Assembly (NCBI GenBank): GCA_046861615.1 | Contig: JBHHUS010000025.1 | Coordinates: forward strand, 1 to 28,644 | Direction: 5' to 3' | DNA from: CAZNUM01 sp046861615 | GTDB lineage: Bacteria > Fidelibacterota > Marinisomatia > Marinisomatales > TCS55 | DNA length: 28,644 nucleotides | Shown here: positions 1 to 7,704 of the stretch, in pieces | Position numbering within the stretch: position 1 is the stretch's first letter | Layout of the letters: each line of letters opens with the position of its first letter | Program-made: the position numbers and the translations under genes | The notes under the pieces: generated by a model | Database searches by the model: none | What the model saw: the letters and a program-made list of their open reading frames with translations, nothing else | What the model was told of the DNA's origin: nothing

Positions 1-1307
1 CCCTCAACCCGTTCGGCAAAAATATCCAGTGATTTCTTTTCCAGGGGATAAATTTTATCCGTAAAGAATAAGTCCTGAGTAGCTCCACCTGTGTATTTCT
101 GAGAAAACAATTTTGTTTCATTATCCCGTTTAGTGAAATACCAGCCACCGGGACGCTGAATGCTGCCCAGCAAGTAATTCAGACAGTGAGTCGCCCAAAG
201 ATGCAAATCCCCCCGAGGCGATTGAAGGGCCTCCTGGCCACAAAGAATTACCGGATTCTTCCGGCTACGTAATAATTCTGCCAGATCGCGAATATCCTCT
301 TCCGAAATCCCGATGACTTCTTCAATCCGTTTTGGATGAAATTCAGAGCGAACCATCGTCTCAAAACCGGCCTGTTCGTCTCCGTTGGAGTCAATAAAAT
401 TACTGAAACCATGGGCATTCTTCCTGAAATAATCCAGGTCGACAGCGTGTTCATCAATTATTATGTGAGCAATACTTAAAGCCAGCGTCCCCCAGGTATC
501 CGCATTTATCGGTATCCACTTATGAGCACTGGCGGCCGTAATATTTGCCCGGGGTCCCACATAAATCAGTTTATTACGGGTAATATTTTTTAAATCCTTA
601 AACTGGCTCAGGACTTGGTTCATGTGAACGGGAGCCCCTTCTTCTTCCAGAAAATTGGCTCCCAGGCTGATAATACAATCTGAATTAATTAAATCGTATT
701 TAGGATGGAGGGATACCCCCTGGGTGAGAAACGTAGAGTTTGTATTTGCCGGAATCTGATTTTCCTGGAAAAAATTGGGTGTCCCCAGCCAGTTGGCGAA
801 ATTTTGCCAGACTTCCTGCATGAGGGGAGAATCATCTCCATTGATGATTGCAATTTTATACGTCTGTTTTTTCGCAATCAGGTCGTTGATTGTCGCCGCG
901 ATCGCAGATTCAATTTCATCCCACTCCACGGGCTCCAGATCTTTCCTGACAGGTCCCTCTGGACGGGCCATGGGTGTTGTAATCCGGTCCGGATGATACA
1001 GGATTTCCAGATTGGCATAGGCCGCTGGACAAGTTCCCCCAAGATTAATGGGAGACAGTGTATTACCACTGATACTGACCGGCAGGCCGTCAATACGCCG
1101 AACCTGAAGACTGCAGCCTCCGGGGCAGAGACGGCAAACTGTATTTCTCAGGGTTACTTTACCGGGACCTTTTCGCAGTGCCTGAATCGTTTTATCAGAT
1201 AAAGCAAACAGTTGGTTAAAGGCTCCGGCGGCAACGGCGACTCCACCTGTCGCCATACCGGTTAGCTTTAAAAATTCACGTCGGGTTAATACTTTTTTCT
1301 CAGACAT
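1..1307 (-). CDS. Molybdopterin oxidoreductase, Tat-exported, C-terminus outside window
   Basis: I read 435 codons from the ATG at 1307 down to the window edge without a stop, so the N-terminal half is present. Residues 8-14 (TRREFLK) form a twin-arginine signal followed by a hydrophobic stretch, indicating export of a folded cofactor enzyme. Cysteines 58, 61, 65 and 93 (CRLCPGGC, then GGTCP) are the [4Fe-4S] ligands of the DMSO-reductase superfamily. The typical P-R-x-N-I-T...W-x-P-I segment near 232-248 and an IQRPGG motif near 384 also fit. The start overlaps the end of the pentahaem cytochrome gene by 8 bases, so the two are probably translationally coupled and form one electron-transfer complex. 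The family includes polysulfide and tetrathionate reductases and the Qrc and alternative complex III large subunits; the substrate cannot be told. No cysteine is evident where the molybdenum ligand is expected, after GTPN near residue 155. Confidence 0.88.
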   Translation of the reverse strand, partial: MSEKKVLTRREFLKLTGMATGGVAVAAGAFNQLFALSDKTIQALRKGPGKVTLRNTVCRLCPGGCSLQVRRIDGLPVSISGNTLSPINLGGTCPAAYANLEILYHPDRITTPMARPEGPVRKDLEPVEWDEIESAIAATINDLIAKKQTYKIAIINGDDSPLMQEVWQNFANWLGTPNFFQENQIPANTNSTFLTQGVSLHPKYDLINSDCIISLGANFLEEEGAPVHMNQVLSQFKDLKNITRNKLIYVGPRANITAASAHKWIPINADTWGTLALSIAHIIIDEHAVDLDYFRKNAHGFSNFIDSNGDEQAGFETMVRSEFHPKRIEEVIGISEEDIRDLAELLRSRKNPVILCGQEALQSPRGDLHLWATHCLNYLLGSIQRPGGWYFTKRDNETKLFSQKYTGGATQDLFFTDKIYPLEKKSLDIFAERVE

Positions 1308-1830
1308 GGCAATGGATACAATCGTTTGATATGGATTTACTGTCGTGACATTTCATACAATTCTTCATTTTTATCGGCACTAACGGCCTTGGCGACGGTA
1401 CAGTTAATTCATCAACCTTTCCATGACACTCTACACAGGCTATTTTCCCTGCTGTTACGTGCCGACGATGGGAGAAAAAAACATGCTCCGGAACCTTGTA
1501 AATTCGTTTCCACTGAATTTCAGTATTGGAGTTCACTGCTTCCACCACCTTAGTTTCTTCAGGACTTTCCCCCTGAGGTTCACTATGGCAGGATTTACAG
1601 ACCTTAATGGAAGGCAGGGTGGCGCGAATATCTTTCTCAACACCTTTATGGCAGTCAGTGCAATCCAAACCCGCCTCAGTATAATGTATTTTGTGATTAT
1701 AGGAAATCGGTTGAACAATATCCTTCTGTTTCTTTCCGCAACTACTAACAAATAAAAAGGTCAACAGAAGAACTCCCAAAGGGGGCATTGAATTAAAACC
1801 GGGTAATTTAAAAAAGGTTATATTTACCAC
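1300..1830 (-). CDS. Pentahaem c-type cytochrome lipoprotein
   Basis: A 176-residue protein with five CxxCH haem sites, at residues 57-61, 78-82, 132-136, 158-162 and 171-175. Extra histidines (46, 50, 116, 121, 124) are available as distal ligands, as in c7/c3-like cytochromes. Residues 15-30 are hydrophobic and end in VSSC, a lipobox with Cys31, so it should be a membrane-anchored lipoprotein on the periplasmic side. The GTG start at 1830 overlaps the stop of the preceding cytochrome gene (GTGGTAA). An internal ATG at 1788 would give a tighter lipoprotein signal but has no ribosome site. The 3' end overlaps the start of the molybdopterin enzyme by 8 bases. Five haems plus a molybdopterin partner recall ActA of alternative complex III or QrcA, which has six. 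The likely role is electron transfer between quinone-side and periplasmic partners; this is an inference. Confidence 0.87.
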   Translation of the reverse strand: MVNITFFKLPGFNSMPPLGVLLLTFLFVSSCGKKQKDIVQPISYNHKIHYTEAGLDCTDCHKGVEKDIRATLPSIKVCKSCHSEPQGESPEETKVVEAVNSNTEIQWKRIYKVPEHVFFSHRRHVTAGKIACVECHGKVDELTVPSPRPLVPIKMKNCMKCHDSKSISNDCIHCHV

Positions 1831-2408
1831 TCTTCATCTTCACTTTCATCGGATTCGCATTGATAATCAGGATTTTTATGATGTTCAATCTGAGCGTAAA
1901 ACTTATCATAATCAAATTCCTTGTACCGGGGGCTTTTTTCATTATGACAGGTTAAACAGAATTCTGGTTTTGGCAGAATGAGACCTTTGGCAATGGCCAG
2001 ATCCCGATCACACATGATATCCTGTTTACGATAGGAATCACCGGCACCATGGCAGCTTTCACACTGAATACCCTGTGTTTTATCAAATTTAGTCCCGAAT
2101 TGAGCAGTGGAATCATTATGACCGGTCACATGGCAGGTCAAACATTCGGGGGCGTCCTTGGCAGGCGTTTTCAATCCCCATTCCTGGGCTATTTTATTGG
2201 CCTCATCGGTGGTCAGGGTTTCGTACGCTTTGGCATGTTTGCTCGCTGCCCATACACTGTACTGATCACCCATGTCCGTCGTTTCGTGGCAAACCTGGCA
2301 CCGTTTCACACCGGCGTAGATATGCGGCTTTTCCGCTTCCTCCTGGCCAAATATCAATGTTACCGCCAGAAAAACAATTCCCCCAAGGTAGAAAGGTGTC
2401 CTTTTCAT
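1824..2408 (-). CDS. Tetrahaem cytochrome c, c554-like
   Basis: A 194-residue protein with an N-terminal signal peptide (hydrophobic residues 8-20, likely cut after IFG or nearby) and four CxxCH sites at residues 37-41, 89-93, 116-120 and 151-155. The layout of a first haem in VKRCQVCH, then ECLTCHVTGH and a CESCHGAG site, matches the cytochrome c554/c-prime family, which are periplasmic electron carriers. The start has a clean AAGGAG about 8 bases upstream. The gene ends in an unusually acidic tail (residues 184-194, SDESEDEEW-type). It is followed by an overlapping pentahaem cytochrome gene and is likely cotranscribed with it. Assignment as a multihaem cytochrome is secure; the electron donor and acceptor are unknown. 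Confidence 0.87.
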   Translation of the reverse strand: MKRTPFYLGGIVFLAVTLIFGQEEAEKPHIYAGVKRCQVCHETTDMGDQYSVWAASKHAKAYETLTTDEANKIAQEWGLKTPAKDAPECLTCHVTGHNDSTAQFGTKFDKTQGIQCESCHGAGDSYRKQDIMCDRDLAIAKGLILPKPEFCLTCHNEKSPRYKEFDYDKFYAQIEHHKNPDYQCESDESEDEEW

Positions 2409-2448
2409 AAGGTCTTCTCCTTGTTAGTTAAACCTGCTGTATACGCGA

Positions 2449-2474
2449 GAGGGGGCAGGTATCCCCACCCCCTC
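2449..2474. other. Intergenic hairpin between two cytochrome genes
   Basis: GAGGGGG (2449-2455) pairs with CCCCCTC (2468-2474) around a 12-base loop. It lies between the dihaem cytochrome gene (ending 2517) and the c554-like gene (starting 2408), both transcribed leftwards. Read leftwards it has no T-run, so it looks more like a processing or attenuation hairpin than a full terminator. Confidence 0.4.
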
Positions 2475-2516
2475 TTTCTTCATATCTGTTTTTAATTAAC
2501 CGCTACCAGTAAGAAT

Positions 2517-3275
2517 TTACTCCGGTAACGAGTGTTGTGCATAGGCTAAAATATCGCCACACTCATCATCCGTTAAACCTTTGTCAGCAATCATGCTGGG
2601 CATAGCCGTTCCGGGGTGTCCCCAACGGATCTTATGAAAGGTCTCTTGAGGATTATCATTAGCGAGGAAGCCAACACCCTGTTCGCCTTCATCTGATTCA
2701 AAGTCATAGATTTTACCATCAGCTCCATGACAAGAAGCGCAGTTAGCAGTATACAAGGTATTTCCTGCGGTTGTGTCGCCAGTGGCGAAGCCGCTGGAGT
2801 TAACGTACTTGCTGACATCAACCAAACCGTCCACAATGAACTTCGTCAGGTCTAAAACATCATCGTCAGAAAGCACCGCTGACAAATCATGATTACCACC
2901 CTCATCCTTAATGGAATCAAAGATGTCCGTCTTATCATTATTCCGGGCATCCCAGACACCGGCAATACCAGTGTAATGACTGCCGGAGGAATAGCGACCA
3001 TCTTTACCAATGTAGTCCCAACCATGACACTCTTTACAACGCCAGGTAGTGTTACCAGATTTGGCACTTGTAGATGGGTACAGAGACCATGTGCTAGTGG
3101 GTTCAGTACCGCCATTTACTTCCCACCATTTGTCGTACAACTGTCCACCATTTTTAAGATCAGCATTACTCCAGTTTTTATCCGCAAAATGCTTATTTTC
3201 ATCCTTAGAACAACCGGTTAAAAGCAACGCAGATAGTACAACAGTAAACCCAATTATCCGTTGATAATTCTTCAT
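2517..3275 (-). CDS. Dihaem cytochrome c lipoprotein
   Basis: A 252-residue protein. Residues 1-21 are a lipoprotein signal ending in LTGC (Cys22), so it should be anchored to a membrane on the outer face. There are two haem c sites: CKECH at 80-84 and CASCH at 179-183. The second domain (about 165-252) is a normal class I cytochrome c fold with a likely Met ligand in GTAMPSM (Met225 or Met228). The first domain (about 35-155) is similar but diverged. An AAGGAG ribosome site precedes the ATG, and a promoter lies about 100 bases upstream. It is the first gene of the leftward cytochrome/molybdopterin run and probably shuttles electrons for that complex or to a terminal oxidase. The exact partner is unknown. 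Confidence 0.87.
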   Translation of the reverse strand: MKNYQRIIGFTVVLSALLLTGCSKDENKHFADKNWSNADLKNGGQLYDKWWEVNGGTEPTSTWSLYPSTSAKSGNTTWRCKECHGWDYIGKDGRYSSGSHYTGIAGVWDARNNDKTDIFDSIKDEGGNHDLSAVLSDDDVLDLTKFIVDGLVDVSKYVNSSGFATGDTTAGNTLYTANCASCHGADGKIYDFESDEGEQGVGFLANDNPQETFHKIRWGHPGTAMPSMIADKGLTDDECGDILAYAQHSLPE

Positions 3276-3380
3276 CTGAATTTACTCCTTCACTTCATTT
3301 AGTTATAAATACTACCAAGTATCAATCAGTACGATATGCTCTGGTTATTAATCAGACTGTCAACCGATTGTAACCTGATA

Positions 3381-3409
3381 ATTATATCCGAATATATTAT
3401 ATTATTCAA
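3381..3409 (-). promoter_or_regulatory. Near-consensus sigma-70-type promoter for cytochrome gene
   Basis: Read on the minus strand, TTGAAT (3409-3404) is followed after exactly 17 bases by TATAAT (3386-3381). This predicts transcription starting near 3374 and a leader of about 100 bases before the dihaem cytochrome ATG at 3275. A second TTGACA (3363-3358) lies downstream but has only a weak -10. The rest of the 3276-3496 gap is AT-rich and shows no gene and no terminator for the gene ending at 3497. Confidence 0.5.
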
Positions 3410-3496
3410 AGTCAATACAAGTAAAAAGTTACGGATTATTATCTCCATAACACCCCCTTAATCAACGCAAACATTCAGAAATAAAATATGGCATAA

Positions 3497-3949
3497 TCAG
3501 ATAATCCCCCAGGATACAATTAAGAGTGTTAACAACGCCATGGCCAGACCGATCCAACGGCTGCTGTCAAGCTTTGCCTGGTAATCCTTTACCTCCGCTT
3601 CAATAGAACGATAACTCAATACAACCCGGATGGTTTTCCCCTCCTCAGCCAGAATATCCTGCCGTGCCAAATGAACAATATCAGCGATAGCCACGGACCC
3701 AGCCTTCCCTTGAGTAACTTTTAAATTTCCCTGAGGAAAATAACTTACCTGATGCCAGCCAGGCGCTACCTGTACCGGTTCCCGCAAGGGAGAAATTCCA
3801 ACCTGGAGTCCATCCAGATAAATGGGAATGCTATCTGTATCGCAATATATTTCCAAGGCTGTAATGGGACCGGGACTTTCAGGCCAGGTTATTTCCTGAC
3901 TCACAACCGCCGTCCATTGGAGCAACAGAACCATTAATACATTTTTCAT
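3497..3949 (-). CDS. PEGA-domain protein with C-terminal membrane anchor
   Basis: A 150-residue protein with a signal peptide (residues 1-18) and a PEGA-type beta domain (about 30-72). The domain contains the pattern of a small repeated strand, IPIYLDGLQVG, then a PLREPVQVAPGWHQV segment. PEGA domains are extracytoplasmic, surface-layer-like beta modules of unknown biochemical function. Residues 131-149 are a strongly hydrophobic helix, so the protein is likely anchored with the PEGA domain outside the cytoplasm. Its ATG overlaps the dnaG stop (ATGA, 3946-3949), so it is translated in coupling with primase. A functional link to replication is not implied by anything in the protein itself. Family assignment is moderate; the function is unknown. 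Confidence 0.7.
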   Translation of the reverse strand: MKNVLMVLLLQWTAVVSQEITWPESPGPITALEIYCDTDSIPIYLDGLQVGISPLREPVQVAPGWHQVSYFPQGNLKVTQGKAGSVAIADIVHLARQDILAEEGKTIRVVLSYRSIEAEVKDYQAKLDSSRWIGLAMALLTLLIVSWGII

Positions 3950-5694
3950 TTATCAGGCCTTAATTTCTGCTGGAGTTCTGCCAGCTTCAATAATAATTCA
4001 GTGGTATCTTTACCGGCCGCCTCCAGTTCTCTGATTTTCAGCCTTATACTCCTAATTTCATCCTTCAATGGCTGCCGTTTCAGCGTACGTAAACAATCGC
4101 GAACCAGTTGATTCATATTTATCAGTTGATCCGCTTCCATTAATATTTTGGTCACGATGTCCCGTTCCCTGGCCGTCTCGAAATGTCCTACCAGCTCTGA
4201 AGGATCGATTTCAACTGCCCCAACCAGCAACCGGGCTATTTTCTTTAATAATTCGTCCCGGATTAGATTGATATCCAATTGCTCCTTGACCAGCGCTTTC
4301 GCCTCCTGATCTTCACCAGCTAAAACCTGTACTAACGCCAGTTCCGCTTTGGCTGTTGTAGAGGTAAATAATTCCAACTCCAATCGGGGAGACACTGTTT
4401 CTGTCCGGGGTCGCCGTTTCTGCACCTGCTGTTTAAACAGATGGATGATCTGGCTTTCATCTACTCCCAATACCTGGGATAATTTTTTAAAAAAGTCCCT
4501 CTGGATAATAGGGTCGTTTACCTCTACTATTTCACCCAGAATTTCCTTTACCAAATTTGATTTTTCAGTGGACGAGTGTGATTCCAAATCCAGGGTACTT
4601 AAATGAAAATCCAGCAGTAAATATTGTGTTTCCATGGCTTTGCGGAATCCATCCGGCCCTTTCGACTGAATCCATTCATCCGGGTCCAGCTCCTGGGGCA
4701 TGGGAACAACTAACGGTTCAACACCGCCCTTTAATAAACTGTAACCAGCCCTTAAAGTAGCTTTAATCCCGGCACTATCGCCATCGTAAGCCAGGTAAAC
4801 CTTGGAAGTGATTTTTCGTATCTGCTGCGCGTGCCGATCAGTAAAGGCAGTTCCGGAGACTGCAACTACATTCTTAAGACCAGCTTGAAAAAGCTGAATC
4901 AGATCAGTATAACCTTCCACTAAAATGGCAGCTTGCTCCCGGCGAATGGAATCCCGGCTCAGATGTAAGCCATAAAAAACATCACTCTTATGGTATAGCG
5001 GCGTTTCCGGCGAGTTAATGTATTTTGCCCCTTCTTCAGTCCCGAATATACGACCCCCAAAAGCAATCACTTTCCCGGAGGAGTTGCTGATAGGAAACAT
5101 GATCCGGGCCTTAAAACGATCATAGTATCCCTTTTCAGATTTCCCGAAAAGTCCGCACTTTTCAAGAACCTCCGGTGAGAATTGCTCCAAGCGAATTGCT
5201 TCCTGAAGAAAATCATTTCTATCAGGGGCAAAACCAATTTTAAAGAGAGCAAGTGTTTCCCGGTTTATTCCCCGTTCCAGCAAATAGGTCAATGCCTCCG
5301 CGCCTCGCTCAGAAAATAGGGTCTTCGCATAAATTTCAACTGCCAATTGATGAATTTCGTAGAGTGCTGAGAAAAATTCACGGCTGTCATCACTACCGGT
5401 AAACTGAATTGGAATCCCCAATTCAGACCCCAACTGTTTGACCGCCTCAACAAAACTGACCTTTTCAAATTCCATAATAAAATTGATTGCATTCCCGCCG
5501 GCACCACAACCGAAGCAATGATAAATTCCCTTATCCGGCGCTACACTGAATGAAGCTGTTTTTTCATGGTGAAAGGGGCAGATACCAAAATAATTCCGCC
5601 CGCGCTTTTTCAGGTTCACATGGCGGGATACAACCGCCAGGATGTCTGCATTATCACGGATTCGATCAATAGTTTCCAGTGGAATTTTAGCCAT
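3946..5694 (-). CDS. dnaG: DNA primase DnaG
   Basis: Synthesises RNA primers at the replication fork. The 582-residue length is typical. The N-terminal zinc finger has Cys39, His42, Cys60 and Cys63 (CPFHHEKT and YHCFGCGAGGN). The RNA polymerase basic region (about 186-216, YYDRFKARIMFPI then GRIF) and the TOPRIM core are intact, with Glu260 in EGYTD and Asp304/Asp306 in YDGDSAG. The C-terminal part (about 430-582) is the less conserved helicase-binding region. The ATG overlaps the stop of the upstream cvpA-like gene by 8 bases, and the stop overlaps the start of the PEGA gene (ATGA). In many bacteria dnaG sits between rpsU-yqeY and rpoD. Here YqeY is present but rpsU and rpoD are not. Identification is secure. 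Confidence 0.97.
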   Translation of the reverse strand: MAKIPLETIDRIRDNADILAVVSRHVNLKKRGRNYFGICPFHHEKTASFSVAPDKGIYHCFGCGAGGNAINFIMEFEKVSFVEAVKQLGSELGIPIQFTGSDDSREFFSALYEIHQLAVEIYAKTLFSERGAEALTYLLERGINRETLALFKIGFAPDRNDFLQEAIRLEQFSPEVLEKCGLFGKSEKGYYDRFKARIMFPISNSSGKVIAFGGRIFGTEEGAKYINSPETPLYHKSDVFYGLHLSRDSIRREQAAILVEGYTDLIQLFQAGLKNVVAVSGTAFTDRHAQQIRKITSKVYLAYDGDSAGIKATLRAGYSLLKGGVEPLVVPMPQELDPDEWIQSKGPDGFRKAMETQYLLLDFHLSTLDLESHSSTEKSNLVKEILGEIVEVNDPIIQRDFFKKLSQVLGVDESQIIHLFKQQVQKRRPRTETVSPRLELELFTSTTAKAELALVQVLAGEDQEAKALVKEQLDINLIRDELLKKIARLLVGAVEIDPSELVGHFETARERDIVTKILMEADQLINMNQLVRDCLRTLKRQPLKDEIRSIRLKIRELEAAGKDTTELLLKLAELQQKLRPDK

Positions 5695-6235
5695 GGGCGT
5701 TTTCAGCTGGTTGAACCAATATTTTACGAATATACTCCTGTCCTCTTTCCAGTGGGTCAGCCCAGTGGAAGGTATTAACCACCCTTTTGCGGATATTAAT
5801 CATATGACCAGCCAAACGTGATTCTTTCTGAATGATTGTCATAGTTCTATTTCCGGGGAATAATTCTGTGAACCAGAAAAACATAGCCACCACTAAGGCC
5901 CCCTTCATAAATCCGAAAATAGTCCCCAACGAACGGTTTATCCATGACGATCCTCCTGACAAGAAGATCAGACTGAATAACCTAGTAAGAATACGGACTA
6001 AAAAGAGTACCAATGAAAAAATGATGGTATAACTGAAAGTAAAGGTAACCCAGGAATCCACCGGGACCCATCTTAAAAACAATTTTGCTAAATCCACGTA
6101 AAATCGGAGCGCAAAAACTGAGGCTAAAACCAATCCAAACAGGCGACCAAATTCTTCTATCAGTCCCCGGCGAAAGCCAAGTATCGCCATCATAAGAATA
6201 AAAAAACCTGAGAGTGCATCAATGAATTGAACCAT
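5687..6235 (-). CDS. cvpA: CvpA-family inner-membrane protein
   Basis: A 182-residue protein with four predicted membrane helices (about 5-25, 30-47, 62-85 and 105-123). The family hallmarks are visible: an Asp near the N-terminus followed by GFRRGLIEEFGR, and an N-R-S-L-G...GFMKGAL segment at about 100-113. CvpA proteins are named for colicin V production in E. coli and have a general role in envelope integrity; the molecular activity is not settled. The C-terminal 55 residues are soluble and basic. The gene overlaps dnaG by 8 bases and follows the yqeY gene by about 59 bases, so it is part of the same leftward operon. No clear ribosome site precedes the ATG. Confidence 0.85.
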   Translation of the reverse strand: MVQFIDALSGFFILMMAILGFRRGLIEEFGRLFGLVLASVFALRFYVDLAKLFLRWVPVDSWVTFTFSYTIIFSLVLFLVRILTRLFSLIFLSGGSSWINRSLGTIFGFMKGALVVAMFFWFTELFPGNRTMTIIQKESRLAGHMINIRKRVVNTFHWADPLERGQEYIRKILVQPAENAHG

Positions 6236-6294
6236 CGCTATAATTTACTTCTTATTTATCCTTATGCCGGGAAAGCTTGGTAATTAAAAATCTG

Positions 6295-6738
6295 TTAACC
6301 AAGAAATTCACGTACCAACTGTTGTGCCAGTTTTCCATCGACCAATCCTTTCCCGCGTTTCATGATTTCAGGCATGACCTTGCCAATATCAGACAGAGAA
6401 CTGGCACCTATATCCTCAATGACCTTTTTAACCAGGGCACGAACTTCTGCTGCTGCCATCCCCTTTGGTAAGTAGTTTGTTAAAATTCCTATTTCTGCTT
6501 CCTCCGCCTGAACCAGGTCATCACGACCGCCCTGACGGAACATTTTAACCGATTCTTTTCGTTGTTTCAACAGGGATCGTAAAACCTTGATTTCTTCCTC
6601 CTTCTCCAAGGGTGCGCGGTTGGCAATTTGTCGATCCTTTAATCTTGAGAGAATAGTCCTGAGAGTTACCACTACTTCTTTTCTCCCCGTTTTCATAGCA
6701 GCATACATATCTTTTTGAATTTGTTCAGACAGACTCAC
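6295..6738 (-). CDS. yqeY: YqeY/GatB-like protein
   Basis: A 147-residue member of the GatB/YqeY family, which resembles the tRNA-binding tail domain of the Asp/Glu-tRNA amidotransferase B subunit. It is thought to act on or bind tRNA or related substrates, but its precise role is not established. The pattern SLSEQIQKDMYAAMKTGRK at the N-terminus, the charged helix with RKESVKMFRQGGRDDLV, and YLPKGM near residue 90 are typical. The start is GTG at 6738, supported by homology of the first residues. A perfect GGAGGT lies at 6742-6747, only about 3 bases upstream, unusually close. The next ATG (codon 11) would cut off the conserved N-terminus. It lies upstream of cvpA and dnaG, as is common. Confidence 0.93.
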   Translation of the reverse strand: MSLSEQIQKDMYAAMKTGRKEVVVTLRTILSRLKDRQIANRAPLEKEEEIKVLRSLLKQRKESVKMFRQGGRDDLVQAEEAEIGILTNYLPKGMAAAEVRALVKKVIEDIGASSLSDIGKVMPEIMKRGKGLVDGKLAQQLVREFLG

Positions 6739-6787
6739 AGCACCTCCAGGATAATTGATGTTTCAAAGAAGATTTAATTAACAGACC

Positions 6788-7618
6788 TCAGACTCGGTCA
6801 ATTCGCTTCATTGCCACCAGTAGACGATCCTGGTCAGACTCAAAACCGATGAAACGACGACCCATCTTTTTGGCAACCACACCCACACCGCCGGCGCGCA
6901 TGAAAGGATCCACTATCCAGTTAAGTTTAAAACTGCTGGTATTTAAAATCCTTTGAATCAGTTGCTCTGGTTTATCGCCCTCCAATTTAACCATATTACC
7001 AGACTGAACATTCAGAATGTCCCCCCAGAAGTTAGAGGTCCCTAAATTATAGGACTCATCAGCAATTTTACTCCTGCGGTAGGCAGCTTGTTGGTTAAAC
7101 ATAAAATCCTTCGTTTTAGTAGCAAACCAGATATCCGAAAGATGGTTTAGCCAAACCCGCCGGGAGGGTTGATCATGAGCATGCCGATTGGGCCAGGTGA
7201 TCCGTGATTGTACTTTGAAATAATTGCTCAATAAGGCCTGGTACATACCAGAATAACGCCATCCAGTCATTAAGTAAATGGCACCAGTATTTCTCAGTAC
7301 CCGATAACTTTGCTCTAACCAGCATTGATTCCATTGATAATATTCCTGAATCGTCATTGACGACCCACGATCCCCGGTACAACGCCAGGGTGATTCCGGT
7401 GGATCTGCAATTATCAAATCAATAGTATCCTCCGGTAATTGCCGCAAACCATCTAATCCTAACCCCAGGAAAAGACCTTCACGCAGATCTTCGTTCGTCA
7501 TTTTCAGGTCTTCAATCTTCTGGATAGCCGGCAGGTAGCGATTCAAATCAGAAATAGTTAGGCCAGAAAATGTTTCTAATGGGCTGGTAAACAGTGGTTC
7601 TTTTCGCTCGAATGCCAT
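6788..7618 (-). CDS. Putative N4/N6 DNA methyltransferase with altered motifs
   Basis: A 276-residue protein with the permuted order of beta-class amino-methyltransferases. The catalytic motif comes first (IADPPESPW at 70-78), then a target-recognition region, then KPEQL (216-220) and the cofactor-binding motif last (DPFMRAGG at 237-244, followed by GRRFIGFE). Two positions depart from the usual: DPPY is DPPE, and the FxGxG glycine after DPFM is Arg241. The WxxWL..SYRVLRNTGAIYL segment is otherwise normal for the family. No restriction endonuclease is next to it, so it is an orphan methyltransferase or a diverged non-modifying relative. It lies upstream of yqeY with a 49-base gap and could head that operon. 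The family call is secure; activity is uncertain. Confidence 0.85.
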   Translation of the reverse strand: MAFERKEPLFTSPLETFSGLTISDLNRYLPAIQKIEDLKMTNEDLREGLFLGLGLDGLRQLPEDTIDLIIADPPESPWRCTGDRGSSMTIQEYYQWNQCWLEQSYRVLRNTGAIYLMTGWRYSGMYQALLSNYFKVQSRITWPNRHAHDQPSRRVWLNHLSDIWFATKTKDFMFNQQAAYRRSKIADESYNLGTSNFWGDILNVQSGNMVKLEGDKPEQLIQRILNTSSFKLNWIVDPFMRAGGVGVVAKKMGRRFIGFESDQDRLLVAMKRIDRV

Positions 7619-7704
7619 GGGAAAATTTAGAATAGCAGTGGTTTATAAAACATGAATTCCGTTTCAATTAATAACAATCTAAATTCATTAAGGCATTTTT
7701 AAAC

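Noticed and set aside
705..1202. Plus-strand open frame of 165 codons
   Set aside because: It is antisense to the molybdopterin enzyme, whose Fe-S cysteines and Tat signal lie in the opposite frame, so it is a shadow.
2449..2474. Rho-independent terminator after the dihaem cytochrome
   Set aside because: In the direction of transcription no T-run follows the stem.
2049..2495. Plus-strand open frame of 148 codons
   Set aside because: Lies antisense to the c554-like cytochrome, whose CxxCH sites and ribosome site are clear.
3276..3496. Possible small gene or riboswitch in the largest gap
   Set aside because: AT-rich with a promoter and weak stems only; no conserved aptamer pattern or supported reading frame.
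6788..7618. A restriction-modification system
   Set aside because: No endonuclease or specificity gene lies on either side.
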